Source of the DNA: Endozoicomonas sp965208385
Lineage (GTDB): Bacteria; Pseudomonadota; Gammaproteobacteria; Pseudomonadales; Endozoicomonadaceae
Assembly (NCBI GenBank): GCA_965208385.1
Contig: CBDBOO010000009.1
Location: forward strand, 62,001 to 126,000
Direction of reading: 5' to 3'
DNA: 64,000 nt
In this document: piece after piece, positions 25,913 to 34,269 of the stretch
Layout: each line of letters begins with the position of its first letter
Position numbering within the stretch: the stretch's first letter is position 1
The notes under the pieces: generated by a model
The model's input: the letters and a program-made list of their open reading frames with translations, nothing else
Database searches by the model: none
What the model was told of the DNA's origin: nothing
Made by a program: the position numbers and the translations under genes

Positions 25913-27305
25913 GGGTGTGTGGCTTGAATAATGTCAGGCATGCAGGTTGTGAGCCACTGGAAACCCGTAGCGATCCATCTTCGACCAGAAAGCATCCCAA
26001 TAACCCGTTGACTTCGCCAGAGCTCGTAATGTTAATAGCATTGACGCCCCTTGTTCCTTCCATCGCATGCCTGACTTACACATGCGCTGCTTAACCAGCG
26101 TTTTGCAAGCAGCTTCTGTTACACCAGAACCAATTGGTAACTTGTTTTCCAACGCTTCTGGATAAATCATTTGGTGCCAGTGATTTTTGAAATAAGTTCT
26201 GGCTTTATCCAGTTTTTCTTTAGAAACAAGACGTTTATTCCCGGGAGCTGCTTTCTTTAATTCCAACCATAAACGTTTTGCCTTACCAGGGGTGTTTTTT
26301 AATTCGTGCAGTGTTGATCTTAACCAGGCTTTGCGTTCATTCTGCATTTTTTTACCCGGATATATAGCTTCTGCCGCTTCTGCCACATATTCGCTAACGT
26401 GATAAAAATCCAGAATTTGAATCGATGTAACAGGCTCAAGAAACGTCCAATTATCTGGCGCCCCATCAGCAACTCCAACGTAAGTGGCATCAGGAAAACG
26501 AGACTTCATTTTCTCAATGTCAGAAGAGAACCGCCTTATAAAAGTTTCTTTTCCGTATTCGGGGGCAGCGGCAGCGTACACCGTGTGCATTCGATTTCCT
26601 TCTTCATCATAAAGCGCAATAGTTCCGCACATTGCAATTCTGTAGCCCTCTTTATAAAGCAAGTTTGCACCATCCAGCCCCAAGCTAACTGTGGCTACTG
26701 GCTCGGGTAAATCCGGTAATTCATAAGTCCAGGATTCTTCTTTGGCCTGAGCAATACTGGCAACAACTTCTGCCAGGTCTTTAGCGGTTCTTCGATGGAT
26801 TTTACGTCCGTGGTTTCTTAGAAAATCTTGCTCTACTTCAGTGGAAGGCATGTGGGCAAACTTCCAACTGACCATGCAGGCATGTCGCGGGGTTGAATTA
26901 ACAACAATTCGTGCAGATTGATCAAGGGGACAATAAATAGCACCGCCTTCACGACTTTGATAGATAAAACGATTGACCCTAACCGCTCCCCATGGAGTTT
27001 CATAAACCTTCAATTCTTTTTTACTTTTACTGGTCAACCGAACATTGCCAAGCGTAATGGGAGAACCGTCAGTATCAAGCCACTCAAGTTGCTTTTTTGT
27101 TCCCAGTTGTCCCGCTTCATTTAAGGCATCTTGCAAATGATTTTCGAAATCCACCATTGAGCGATTGTGCGGGATTTTGATAACGATTTCTGTGATTTCA
27201 TCGTTGGATGAAAGGACTGAGCTGTACATATTTCTCAACGCCAAAAAGCCTATACGACCATAATAGTGTAGTCGTTTTTCTTGACATTGTTTAAATCACA
27301 CACCC
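25913..27305 (-). mobile_element. ISKra4 family element, copy 1, 8-bp target duplication
   Basis: The inverted ends GGGTGTGTGGCTTGAATAAT (25913) and GGGTGTGTGATTTAAACAAT (reverse strand from 27305) bound 1393 bp. GTCAGAAA occurs on both sides, at 25905-25912 and 27306-27313. It is inserted in the orfB gene of the IS3. A copy of the same length lies at 59251-60643. Confidence 0.93.
25934..27244 (-). CDS. ISKra4 family transposase, copy 1
   Basis: The 436-residue product contains 'VSLGLDGANLLYKEGYR' (first Asp region), 'ATYVGVADGAPDNWTFLE' and 'ILDFYHVSEYVAEAAEAIYP', then the characteristic C-terminal 'LPIGSGVTEAACKTLVKQRM', which carries the Glu. It is complete. The predicted protein is identical to the copy at 59272-60582, showing recent transposition. 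Confidence 0.92.
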   Translation of the reverse strand: MALRNMYSSVLSSNDEITEIVIKIPHNRSMVDFENHLQDALNEAGQLGTKKQLEWLDTDGSPITLGNVRLTSKSKKELKVYETPWGAVRVNRFIYQSREGGAIYCPLDQSARIVVNSTPRHACMVSWKFAHMPSTEVEQDFLRNHGRKIHRRTAKDLAEVVASIAQAKEESWTYELPDLPEPVATVSLGLDGANLLYKEGYRIAMCGTIALYDEEGNRMHTVYAAAAPEYGKETFIRRFSSDIEKMKSRFPDATYVGVADGAPDNWTFLEPVTSIQILDFYHVSEYVAEAAEAIYPGKKMQNERKAWLRSTLHELKNTPGKAKRLWLELKKAAPGNKRLVSKEKLDKARTYFKNHWHQMIYPEALENKLPIGSGVTEAACKTLVKQRMCKSGMRWKEQGASMLLTLRALAKSTGYWDAFWSKMDRYGFPVAHNLHA

Positions 27306-27345
27306 GTCAGAAAGAACCCTTCAACGTTGGATAAAAAGTGATGAC

Positions 27346-28272
27346 GTGGCGCCCGACAATCGTAGAAATGCTGACAGGCCTGAGCCTGTTAACAAACTAT
27401 CTGAAGCAGAACGACAGGCGATTGTTGACGTCTGTAACAGCGACCGTTTTAAAAGCCTTCCACCGAGCCAGATTGTGCCTACATTAGTGGATGAGGGCGT
27501 ATATATGGGTTCCGAGAGGACATTTTACCGGGTACTTCATGAAACAGATCAACAGCACCATCGTGGTCGTGCGGCTAAAGCAAAGCGGCACAAGCCGACG
27601 TCATATCGCGCTACCGGGCCTAACCAGGTGTGGTCTTGGGATATCACGTTTTTACGCTCTCCAGTGCGAGGCCAGTTTTATTACCTGTATCTGGTAATAG
27701 ACATCTATAGCCGTATGGTTGTTACATGGGAAATTCACGAAAATGAATCGGCAGAGCATGCTTCGGAAATGATCACTAAGGCCTGTATAAAACATGGAAT
27801 TGCAGCCATGGAGAAACCATTGGTGTTGCATTCAGACAACGGTAGCGCCATGAAAGGCGGCACGATGCTGTCAACTCTGCAGAGCCTTGGTGTTGTGAGT
27901 TCATTCAGCCGTCCACGGGTCAGTGATGATAACCCCTATTCCGAGGCCATCTTCAGAACCCTGAAGTACCGTCCAGGGTATCCACGCAAACCCTTTGCTG
28001 ATATTGAAGCAGCACGTGGCTGGGTGCATGGTTTTGCCCAATGGTACAACGAAGAACACAAGCACAGTGGGCTGAAATTTCTGACACCCGGTCAAAGACA
28101 CCGGGGTGAAACCGAAATGTTCATGGATAACCGTAGAAAGGTTTATGAACAGGCTAAACAGCGTCACCCGGAACGCTGGGGAAAAAGGCCGACAAGGAAC
28201 TGGGATCTGCCAGATGAGGTCTGGCTGAATCCAGACAAGCTTGCTGATGAACAGCTAAGCGAAGTCGCTTGA
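27346..28272 (+). pseudogene. IS3 family OrfB (rve integrase core), split by ISKra4
   Basis: This 308-residue part has the integrase core: Asp in 'QVWSWDITFLRSPVRGQFYY', Asp in 'LVLHSDNGSAMKGG' and Glu in 'NPYSEAIFRTLKYRPGYP'. Its N-terminus lies before the ISKra4, where 25811-25912 reads 'VSLIKQATKDGARQSKA' then a TGA (25888-25890), then 'ETLDLSE'; after the ISKra4 it resumes 'RTLQRWIKSDDVAPDNRR'. So OrfB is broken twice, by a nonsense codon and by the insertion. The Met at 27346 is probably only an internal Met. Confidence 0.85.
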
Positions 28273-28296
28273 GTTGAGGCGACAACTATGTTGACA

Positions 28297-28938
28297 AACA
28301 CCGTTAGCGTTGCCAAGGAAAGTGACCATGTTGCCCTTTTTGAAGCCGTGGATGAACTGGACAAACAGGATAAAGTCACTCGATTTGAGTATACAGACGA
28401 CCAAGGGCACCGGCACTGGTTCCGATTTGTTAACAAAGTTCCACTGAACAAAACCTACAACGATTTGAAGGTTAACTTTCTGGAGTACATTGAGTACAAC
28501 GAGAAAGGTAAGAAATGTTACAACAACAGCTGGGTCACCAGCCTACGCATAGGTCGAAAGCGCTGCATGTCTATCATGAGAGGAGGGCGAGCTAAATGGA
28601 AAATTGAAAATGAAACCTTTAATACGCTGAAAACCCAAGGCTACCAACTTGAGCACAATTACGGCCATGGCGATGAACATCTTGCCAGTAATCTGGCGTG
28701 TTTAATGTTCCTGGCTTTCCTGATTGACCAGATAGAACAGTTATCCTGCCCTTTGTTTAACAAGGCATGGAAAGGGTGCCGTGCCAAAATAAAATTGTGG
28801 GAATGCATTCGCAACCACTTTAATAGATTTGCCATAGACACATGGTGTGAGCTACTCAAGGCGGTTGCCTATATGAAATCAAAGAATAAACATAGGCCAA
28901 TCACTCATATTCGCAGTCTGATACCTGACACGTCATAA
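28297..28938 (+). pseudogene. ISNCY-like transposase, C-terminal remnant
   Basis: The frame encodes 'HRHWFRFVNKVPLNKTYNDL', 'RGGRAKWKIENETFNTLKTQ' and 'LEHNYGHGDEHLASNLACLM', the C-terminal catalytic part of a DDE transposase (the conserved Glu is in 'KIENETFN'). It pairs with the N-terminal piece at 23550. The nominal Met at 28288 lies in the IS3 end and is not a real start. Confidence 0.7.
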
Positions 28939-29308
28939 CAGGAAGGTAGTGCCGGTTTTCAGCGTAGATGATTGACTCCCAAGTCAGCTTATTAGCTGAA
29001 AGGTATAGTTTTGTCTTCTAAAGTTAAGGGTATGTTTTTGAAATAGACCTGTCATCGTCGTGTATTTATAGGGAGTGGCTGGACAAATCACACAGTTGAC
29101 ACCTGACCGATAGCATTATCTACACAACTCAAGCTGAAACAGTACAAGAAACGATCCATACCTTTGGCAACACTAACGCTCCGATTGGTTCTATCAGATC
29201 AATCAACAAACAGAAGCTATCACCCGTAATCCTGCAAGCCGTAGTGTGGAATCCTATTGATCTTGGGAAATGGCTGGCTCTGCAAAAACTGCAAACAAAC
29301 TACCAGTG
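28939..29308 (+). pseudogene. possible gene remnant upstream of uppS-like gene
   Basis: Between 29104 and 29308 one frame without a start codon reads as plausible protein ('TVQETIHTFGNTNAPIGSIR', 'KLSPVILQAVVWNPIDLGKW') and ends at TGA. It may be the C-terminal end of a gene cut off by the ISNCY-like element. I do not recognise it. The preceding 160 bases show nothing. Confidence 0.3.
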
Positions 29309-29420
29309 ATTAATGAAGTCACTTTGAAACAGTTGATCCTGGAATCGCTAACTGGCAAAGGATCACGGCTATCGTCTCTCTATAATGAGTTTCTGTCCAA
29401 GAAAATCTTTCGCGTGCAGT

Positions 29421-29442
29421 ACTTTAGATTTAAATCTAAAGT
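29421..29442. promoter_or_regulatory. perfect palindrome upstream of uppS-like gene
   Basis: The 22-bp perfect palindrome has the core TTTAGATTTAAATCTAAA and is centred about 65 bases before the start codon at 29497. Its size and position suit a dimeric repressor or activator site. No partner regulator is identifiable in the window. Confidence 0.5.
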
Positions 29443-29496
29443 CATCGTTCTGTTCGAACTAGTCTATCTTGAACTATTTCCTCGAAGAGTCGCATC

Positions 29497-30465
29497 ATGT
29501 ACATCCTCAAACTGGTAACAGTGATTCTGACATTTTACTTCATCACACTCTATACATACGCCCATGAAAATACAGCTACCTTGTCAGAGCTTTTTCAGCC
29601 AAACGAATCATCTTCAGCAGAGGCAGAGTATGTTAACCCGATCATAGCCTCTTTGAGATACATAGCTTCTAGCGTGACTACAGCATCACAAATTATTTCG
29701 ATAGAGCCTTTACTTGAACGATATCAAAGTCATCTTGATCAAGAGCTTATGAATTTTCAACCTGAGCTTCCTGACCCACTTCCTGCCCATGTTGCCATCA
29801 TCATGGATGGCAACCGAAGGTGGGCCAAGTTAGAAAATCATCAGGATACCTCATATGGCCATTGCTTTGGTGCCGCACGCCTGAGGCAAATAGTTCAAAT
29901 CTCTGAAAAAATAGGAATTTCTCAGCTAACTGTTTATGCATTTTCCGAGAACAACTGGCAACGCACCAAGCATGAAGTCGGAATTCTTATGTCCATGATC
30001 AAGAGTGTTCTTGACTATTGGCAGCCTGAATTATTAAAACTCAACGTCAAGGTTCATAATCTTGGCAGTGAATCAGGACTCGACAAAGACGTTCTTCAAT
30101 CCATACAAAACATCATAGAAAAGACAAAAGATAATACGGGTTTAATCTTAAACATTGTATTTAATTATGGCGAACTGCAAGAGGCTGCCGATGCCTGCCA
30201 ATCTGCTTGTATGAGAGCGGAAGGAACACCTATTACTGCCAGTATATTCAGTGCTCACCTATACACCGGCAAAGTTAAGGGATGGACAAACCCAGATCTG
30301 CTGATTAGAACCAGTGGTGAAATGCGTATTAGTGGTTTTTTGCCTTTACAAATCAGCTATTCTGAAATGTTCTTTTCAAATAGCTATTGGCCAGATTTTT
30401 CACCTGAAGAGTTTATTACAGGGATCAGGGTATATAGCCAGCGCAAGAGAAGATTTGGTCAATGA
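29497..30465 (+). CDS. uppS: cis-prenyltransferase, UppS-like, with hydrophobic N-terminal extension
   Basis: Residues ~98-322 are a complete undecaprenyl-diphosphate synthase domain. Asp104 in 'VAIIMDGNRRWAK' is the essential Mg-binding residue. 'LTVYAFSENNWQRTKHEV', 'LNIVFNYGELQEA' and 'PDLLIRTSGEMRISGFL' are the other conserved blocks, followed by 'SYSEMFFSNSYWPDFSPEEF'. The enzyme normally adds isoprene units to farnesyl-PP to make the C55 carrier lipid for cell-wall sugars. Unusually, ~75 residues precede it, beginning with 'MYILKLVTVILTFYFITLY', a signal peptide or membrane anchor. Standard UppS is about 250 residues and cytosolic. The gene lies among IS elements rather than in the usual frr-uppS-cdsA cluster, so it is probably a second, accessory copy. 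GAAGAG about 8 bases upstream is the ribosome-binding site. Confidence 0.88.
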   Translation: MYILKLVTVILTFYFITLYTYAHENTATLSELFQPNESSSAEAEYVNPIIASLRYIASSVTTASQIISIEPLLERYQSHLDQELMNFQPELPDPLPAHVAIIMDGNRRWAKLENHQDTSYGHCFGAARLRQIVQISEKIGISQLTVYAFSENNWQRTKHEVGILMSMIKSVLDYWQPELLKLNVKVHNLGSESGLDKDVLQSIQNIIEKTKDNTGLILNIVFNYGELQEAADACQSACMRAEGTPITASIFSAHLYTGKVKGWTNPDLLIRTSGEMRISGFLPLQISYSEMFFSNSYWPDFSPEEFITGIRVYSQRKRRFGQ

Positions 30466-30536
30466 AAGTAGGGCTCTTCCCTAATTTTAGTGGGTGATTT
30501 AATCTATATTGAACACTTCAAGGCAAGGATGCCGAC

Positions 30537-30884
30537 ATGCGCGATAAAGAACTCTACTCTAAAATACTTGGCGTTGAAACTCCGTGGCATGTCGCTCACG
30601 TGGAACTCTCCATTACTGAAGGAAAAGTCGAAATCTTTTTCGAACATGATGGCAAAAAGCCTTCTAAATGCAGTGTTTGTGATAAACCCTCTCCGGGTTA
30701 CGATCGACGTCAGAAGAAGTGGCGGCATCTGGATACCTGCCAGTTTCAAACCATCCTTATTGCTGATGTTCCGCGTACACAATGTTCCGATCACGGTGTA
30801 AAAACAATACAGGTTCCATGGGCTGAACCGAACTCTGGTTTTACGGCCTTGTTTGAAGCACTCGTTATTGACTGGCTGAAAGAG
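30537..30884 (+). pseudogene. ISL3 transposase copy 2, N-terminal part
   Basis: The first 116 codons match the type 2 ISL3 transposase through 'FEALVIDWLKE', including the zinc-finger region, and are then cut by the miniature element at 30885. The rest is at 32779-33676. The frame stays open only a few codons into the miniature element. Confidence 0.9.
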
Positions 30885-30957
30885 CAGGGCGATCTCATTT
30901 GACAAACACCAATCCTGTTGCATATTCAAAAAGCTAGCTTTAAAAACTGAATTTTTG

Positions 30958-31114
30958 CTATCGTATTAATTGTGGATCAGGTTAATTATCGAACCTGATC
31001 CAAATAGCCATACTCGTCCAGCCTGCGTAACCAGCGCGGTGCATTCTTCCTAACCATCAAACCCTCGTAATCAGTGTCAGGATCAATATAAGGCTGTCGT
31101 TTCTTGAGTAATTT
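30958..31114 (-). mobile_element. partial IS110 end, duplicated
   Basis: These bases repeat the 3' end of the IS110 transposase gene and its terminus, the same sequence as at about 31170-31325. The copy breaks off after TTCTTGAGTAA and is followed by the start of the 3069-bp tandem unit. It suggests the duplication arose by unequal exchange or by partial IS110 copying. Confidence 0.75.
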
Positions 31115-31200
31115 TTGCCGTGAAAATCCCCGAATTCAGGACGCAAGCAGCCGCCCTGCACAGAACAAGGAACTATCGTATTAATTGTGGATCAGGTTAA

Positions 31201-32415
31201 TTATCGAACCTGATCCAAATAGCCATACTCGTCCAGCCTGCGTAACCAGCGCGGTGCATTCTTCCTAACCATCAAACCCTCGTAATCAGTGTCAGGATCA
31301 ATATAAGGCTGTCGTTTCTTGAGTAAGGTATAAATCACACGAATCAGTTTATGTGCAATGGCAATCAGACTTCGTTTGTGACCCCTGCGGATCACCAGAC
31401 TCTGATATTTACCCTTGAACTGACTCTTGGTCTTGATCGCTGCATTCGCCACTTCGCACAGTGTCGTTTTGATCATCTTATTCCCTTTTCGGGTTCGACC
31501 ACTTTTACGCTTGCCTGCGCTTTCATTATTGCCCGGGCAGAGTCCGGCCCAGGAAGCAATCTCCTTCATGCCGCCAAACTGACTCATATCATCACCTATT
31601 TCTGCGATCAGTGCTGCGGCACTCATCTCACCGACTCCGGGGAGAGTTTGCAGAATTTGCCAGGCTTCTTTCCAAGACTGAACCGTACTCAGAATCTGGA
31701 CTTCCAGCTTCTGCTGCTGTTCATTCAGGAAATTAATGTGATCCCGGATATCTTTCAGCACAATAAGATGAGAAGGGGATAACTTCTCGTCCATACTGTC
31801 CATCAGCTGTTTTCTGTCTGCCTTCAGACGGCCATCCGCTTTCTTGATAATATCCTGAAGGGATTCACCATCAATCAGGGCGTTCACCATGCGCTGACCT
31901 GACTTGCCGTTGATGTCACTGATCAGGCCGCCGAGTCGAATACCGCTGTCGTCTAGCGTTTTATGAAGACGGTTCTTCTCATTGGCTATTTGCTTGACCA
32001 TTGTATCTCGTCGGCGAGTCAGCAAACGCAGCTGTTCCTGATCCGGATGTGGCACAAAACTCGGACGAACCAGACCACAATGGGCAAGGTGAGCGAGCCA
32101 CTGACTGTCCAGTGTATCGGTCTTGCGACCGGGTACATTCTTGACGTGTCGGGCATTCACCACCCAGGGCTTCAGATCACGACCAATGATGGACGCATAA
32201 ATACTTTTCCAGTAAACACCCGTACTCTCCATTACGACCAGATCGATCTGATGCTGTTGAAGGAACTGGCACATTAATTCCCGATCTTTGCGGAAAGTAC
32301 CAAATTCACGGGTTAATACTTGAATGTCGCCTTCTGGCATTTCTTTGCGAACGGCAACCATGACCATCATTTTATGGACATCAATGCCTGCACAGTTTTT
32401 CACAATGGGTTGCAT
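31201..32415 (-). CDS. IS110 family transposase (DEDD recombinase), copy 1
   Basis: The 404-residue product starts 'MQPIVKNCAGIDVHKMMVMV', giving the first Asp of the RuvC-like DEDD domain, and continues with 'DLVVMESTGVYWKSIYASI' and 'GRKTDTLDSQWLAHLAHCGL'. The C-terminal Transposase_20 domain reads 'LQTLPGVGEMSAAALIAEIG' and 'ASWAGLCPGNNESAGKRKSG' with its catalytic Ser region. It is complete. IS110 enzymes are guided by an RNA encoded in the element. Copy 2 at 34270 encodes an identical protein. Confidence 0.93.
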   Translation of the reverse strand: MQPIVKNCAGIDVHKMMVMVAVRKEMPEGDIQVLTREFGTFRKDRELMCQFLQQHQIDLVVMESTGVYWKSIYASIIGRDLKPWVVNARHVKNVPGRKTDTLDSQWLAHLAHCGLVRPSFVPHPDQEQLRLLTRRRDTMVKQIANEKNRLHKTLDDSGIRLGGLISDINGKSGQRMVNALIDGESLQDIIKKADGRLKADRKQLMDSMDEKLSPSHLIVLKDIRDHINFLNEQQQKLEVQILSTVQSWKEAWQILQTLPGVGEMSAAALIAEIGDDMSQFGGMKEIASWAGLCPGNNESAGKRKSGRTRKGNKMIKTTLCEVANAAIKTKSQFKGKYQSLVIRRGHKRSLIAIAHKLIRVIYTLLKKRQPYIDPDTDYEGLMVRKNAPRWLRRLDEYGYLDQVR

Positions 32416-32724
32416 CGTCTATGCTCCAAAGGTTCACGGAGGAACAGCAGAGCCTGACGGACTGGATCGGATCGCCATAGTCTCACTTGGAGAAAAGGGC
32501 TGTTTGCCGTGCATTCAATGTTCCAGAAATGGAGCCTTGATGGTGCCAGTTCTGAACCATGAGATAAGCGAGGGTGCGAACGATCCAGCCCAGGTCAATT
32601 TGTATTCAGGGTCTAAAAGCCACTGCAAAAACATCGACCACTGTCAGGCTCTGCATCAGATACATTGTGGCAGAGTATTATTTTCATGCTGCAGGGTGAC
32701 CGAAAATACGGTCATGAAGATTTG
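32416..32724 (-). ncRNA. candidate IS110 bridge RNA region, copy 1
   Basis: About 300 bases without a convincing gene lie upstream of the IS110 recombinase. In IS110-group elements this leader encodes the bridge RNA that pairs with both donor and target DNA. The region is conserved between the two copies (second copy 35485-35793), but as they are recent duplicates this adds no weight. No structure was computed. Confidence 0.4.
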
Positions 32725-32764
32725 TGTGCTGAATAATTAGCCAAACAGAGAAAGTTAGTGCCAA

Positions 32765-33676
32765 ATGAGATCGCCCTGGCTGAAAGAGGCAACAACCAGT
32801 GCAGTTGCCCAACAAATGAAGCTTAGCTGGAATGCCATCGACGGTATCCAACAGCGTGCAGTAGCGAGAGGTCTGGCACGCAGAGTACACGACAATCCCA
32901 AACGGTTAGCCGTTGACGAAACCTCATTCCAGAAGAGGCGTGAGTACGTCACTGTGGTTACAGATCATGAAAAAGGCATTGTTTTACATTTGGCCGACAA
33001 CCATAAAGCTGACAGCCTCAATGAGTACTTTGAGACCCTGACGCCAGACCAGAAAGCCGGTATTGAATGCGTTACCATGGATATGTGGAAGCCCTTTATC
33101 AAGGCAGTCACATTGCATGTGCCAGAAGCCAGGGAGCGAATAGCATTTGACAAGTTCCATGTTGCCCAGTACTTAGGCAATGCGGTCAATAAAGTTCGCA
33201 TAGAAGAGCATAAAACGCTTATGTCTACAGGGTCAGACTTACTCAAAGGTACCCGATTTGACTGGCTAACAAATCCTGAAAATATGAGCGATGAAAAGTG
33301 GGAAGCGTTCGAGCCGTTGCGTAATTCAAAGCTGAAAACAGCACGAGCCTGGGCCATCAAAGAGATGGCGATGACACTGTGGAATTACACATCACGAGCT
33401 TGGGCTATCAAGGCATGGAAACGGTGGCTGAGCTGGGCACTGAGGTGTCGGCTTGAACCTGTTCGTAAAGTGGCCAAGATGATCAAAGAACACCTGTGGG
33501 GAATTATTAACGCAATAGTTCTGAAAGCCGACAATGGCCGTGCAGAAGGCATGAATGGAAAGATACAGCGACTCAAGGGTCGAGCCTACGGCTACAGAAA
33601 CAGAGAAAGGTTCAAAACTGCAATTTACTTTCATTGTGGTGGCCTTGATCTTTATCCAAGAGGGGTGAATCGCTGA
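32765..33676 (+). pseudogene. ISL3 transposase copy 2, C-terminal part
   Basis: The frame resumes at 'LKEATTSAVAQQMKLSWNAI' after the MITE and covers the catalytic domain to the normal C-terminus 'YPRGVNR'. The Met at 32765 lies in the MITE end and gives a 303-residue reading frame lacking the zinc finger. It carries substitutions relative to the other copies ('HKTLMSTG' and 'RNSKLK'), suggesting drift after inactivation. Confidence 0.85.
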
Positions 33677-33713
33677 AATTTACCCACACAATCTGAGGTA
33701 GAGCCGAAAGTAG

Positions 33714-33917
33714 TAGTGAGACTACATTAAGAAATGTACAAACACTCAACCAGAACGCTCTGCGCGTTCCCGTCTTATATCCCCGCCCGATTGGGCGAGG
33801 GTTTACGACGATTTTGCTAACTGGCAAGTTGGTAAGAGCGAGCCCGCCCCTTTCGTTCAACCAGTTTTTCACTTTCAGCTAGGAATAAGAGGGACATCCG
33901 AATAAGAGGGACATCCA
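33714..33917. other. former downstream flank of uppS-like gene
   Basis: This DNA follows the right target duplication of ISL3, so it was originally next to the uppS stop. It contains a GC-rich hairpin (CCCGCCCGATTGGGCGAGGG near 33781-33801), a possible terminator lacking a strong T-run, and a 17-bp direct repeat, GAATAAGAGGGACATCC, at 33883-33899 and 33900-33916 that abuts the intron. The same DNA recurs at 36783-36986. Confidence 0.5.
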
Positions 33918-34183
33918 GTGCGCCGAGATAAATCGGCAAGAGATTGAAGGTGAAAGTCCTTCATCCGGTAAGGTCTAGCAATCCGCCGGAGTGCCGGCCC
34001 ATCGGAACCCCGAGTCATGGGCGGTTGTCAGTAATGGCAATGGTTAAGTGTTGACAGGGGAAGGTACAGGCTCTGCTTTTAATTTGAGAATGAGCTCCGA
34101 AACCATCATCGAGAACGCCGACCTTGTTGGATGAGGGGGAAGGCAATACGACAGAATCACGTTATTGCAAGTGTTCCTGTTGG
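33918..34183 (+). mobile_element. group II intron 5' end, fragment 1
   Basis: It starts GTGCGCCGAGATAAATCGGC directly after GACATCCA and matches the 5' region of the intron at 7579, with a few short differences. It is cut at the junction of the tandem duplication. No open reading frame or domain V remains. Confidence 0.75.
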
Positions 34184-34269
34184 TTGCCGTGAAAATCCCC
34201 GAATTCAGGACGCAAGCAGCCGCCCTGCACAGAACAAGGAACTATCGTATTAATTGTGGATCAGGTTAA

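Larger units (their letters stand above)
23897..28296 (+). mobile_element. IS3 family element carrying two further IS elements
   Basis: Near-perfect 21-bp inverted ends begin TGTCAGCATAGTTGTCGCCT at 23897; the complementary end at 28296 reads TGTCAACATAGTTGTCGCCT. The IS3 body is interrupted by an ISL3 (24368-25697) in orfA and an ISKra4 (25913-27305) in orfB. Removing both and one copy of each target duplication gives an IS3 of about 1.66 kb. No clear duplication flanks the IS3 itself. Confidence 0.8.
30885..32778. mobile_element. ISAs1-type MITE, split by IS110, 10-bp target duplication
   Basis: The left half (30885 to about 30957) begins CAGGGCGATCTCATTTGACA. The right half (about 32725-32778) ends with the complement of CAGGGCGATCTCATTTGGCA. 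GCTGAAAGAG flanks it at 30875-30884 and 32779-32788. The uninterrupted form of the same miniature element, 164 bp, is at 50547-50710, which proves where the IS110 DNA was added. Confidence 0.88.
30472..33705 (+). mobile_element. ISL3 (type 2) copy 2, split by MITE plus IS110, 8-bp target duplication
   Basis: The element begins GGCTCTTCCC at 30472, just after the uppS stop, and ends ...GTAGAGCC at 33705. GAAAGTAG flanks it at 30464-30471 and 33706-33713, so the outer ISL3 is still in its original insertion site. The interruption lies between 30885 and 32778. The left target duplication overlaps the last codon and stop of the uppS-like gene. Confidence 0.9.

Noticed and set aside
29270..29518. 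82-residue reading frame before the uppS-like gene
   Set aside because: Its sequence overlaps a better remnant frame, crosses the palindrome and the uppS start, and has no protein-like character or ribosome-binding site.
31351..32277. Plus-strand reading frames of 104-143 residues opposite the IS110 transposase
   Set aside because: They are antisense shadows of a well-conserved gene and recur in the duplicate only because the DNA is duplicated.
32324..32740. 138-residue reading frame in the IS110 leader
   Set aside because: It overlaps the transposase start on the opposite strand and shows no recognisable protein features; a guide RNA is the better explanation for this leader.
33781..33801. 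GC-rich hairpin as a definite rho-independent terminator
   Set aside because: The stem is good but only three T follow on the plus strand, so it was kept only as a possible terminator.
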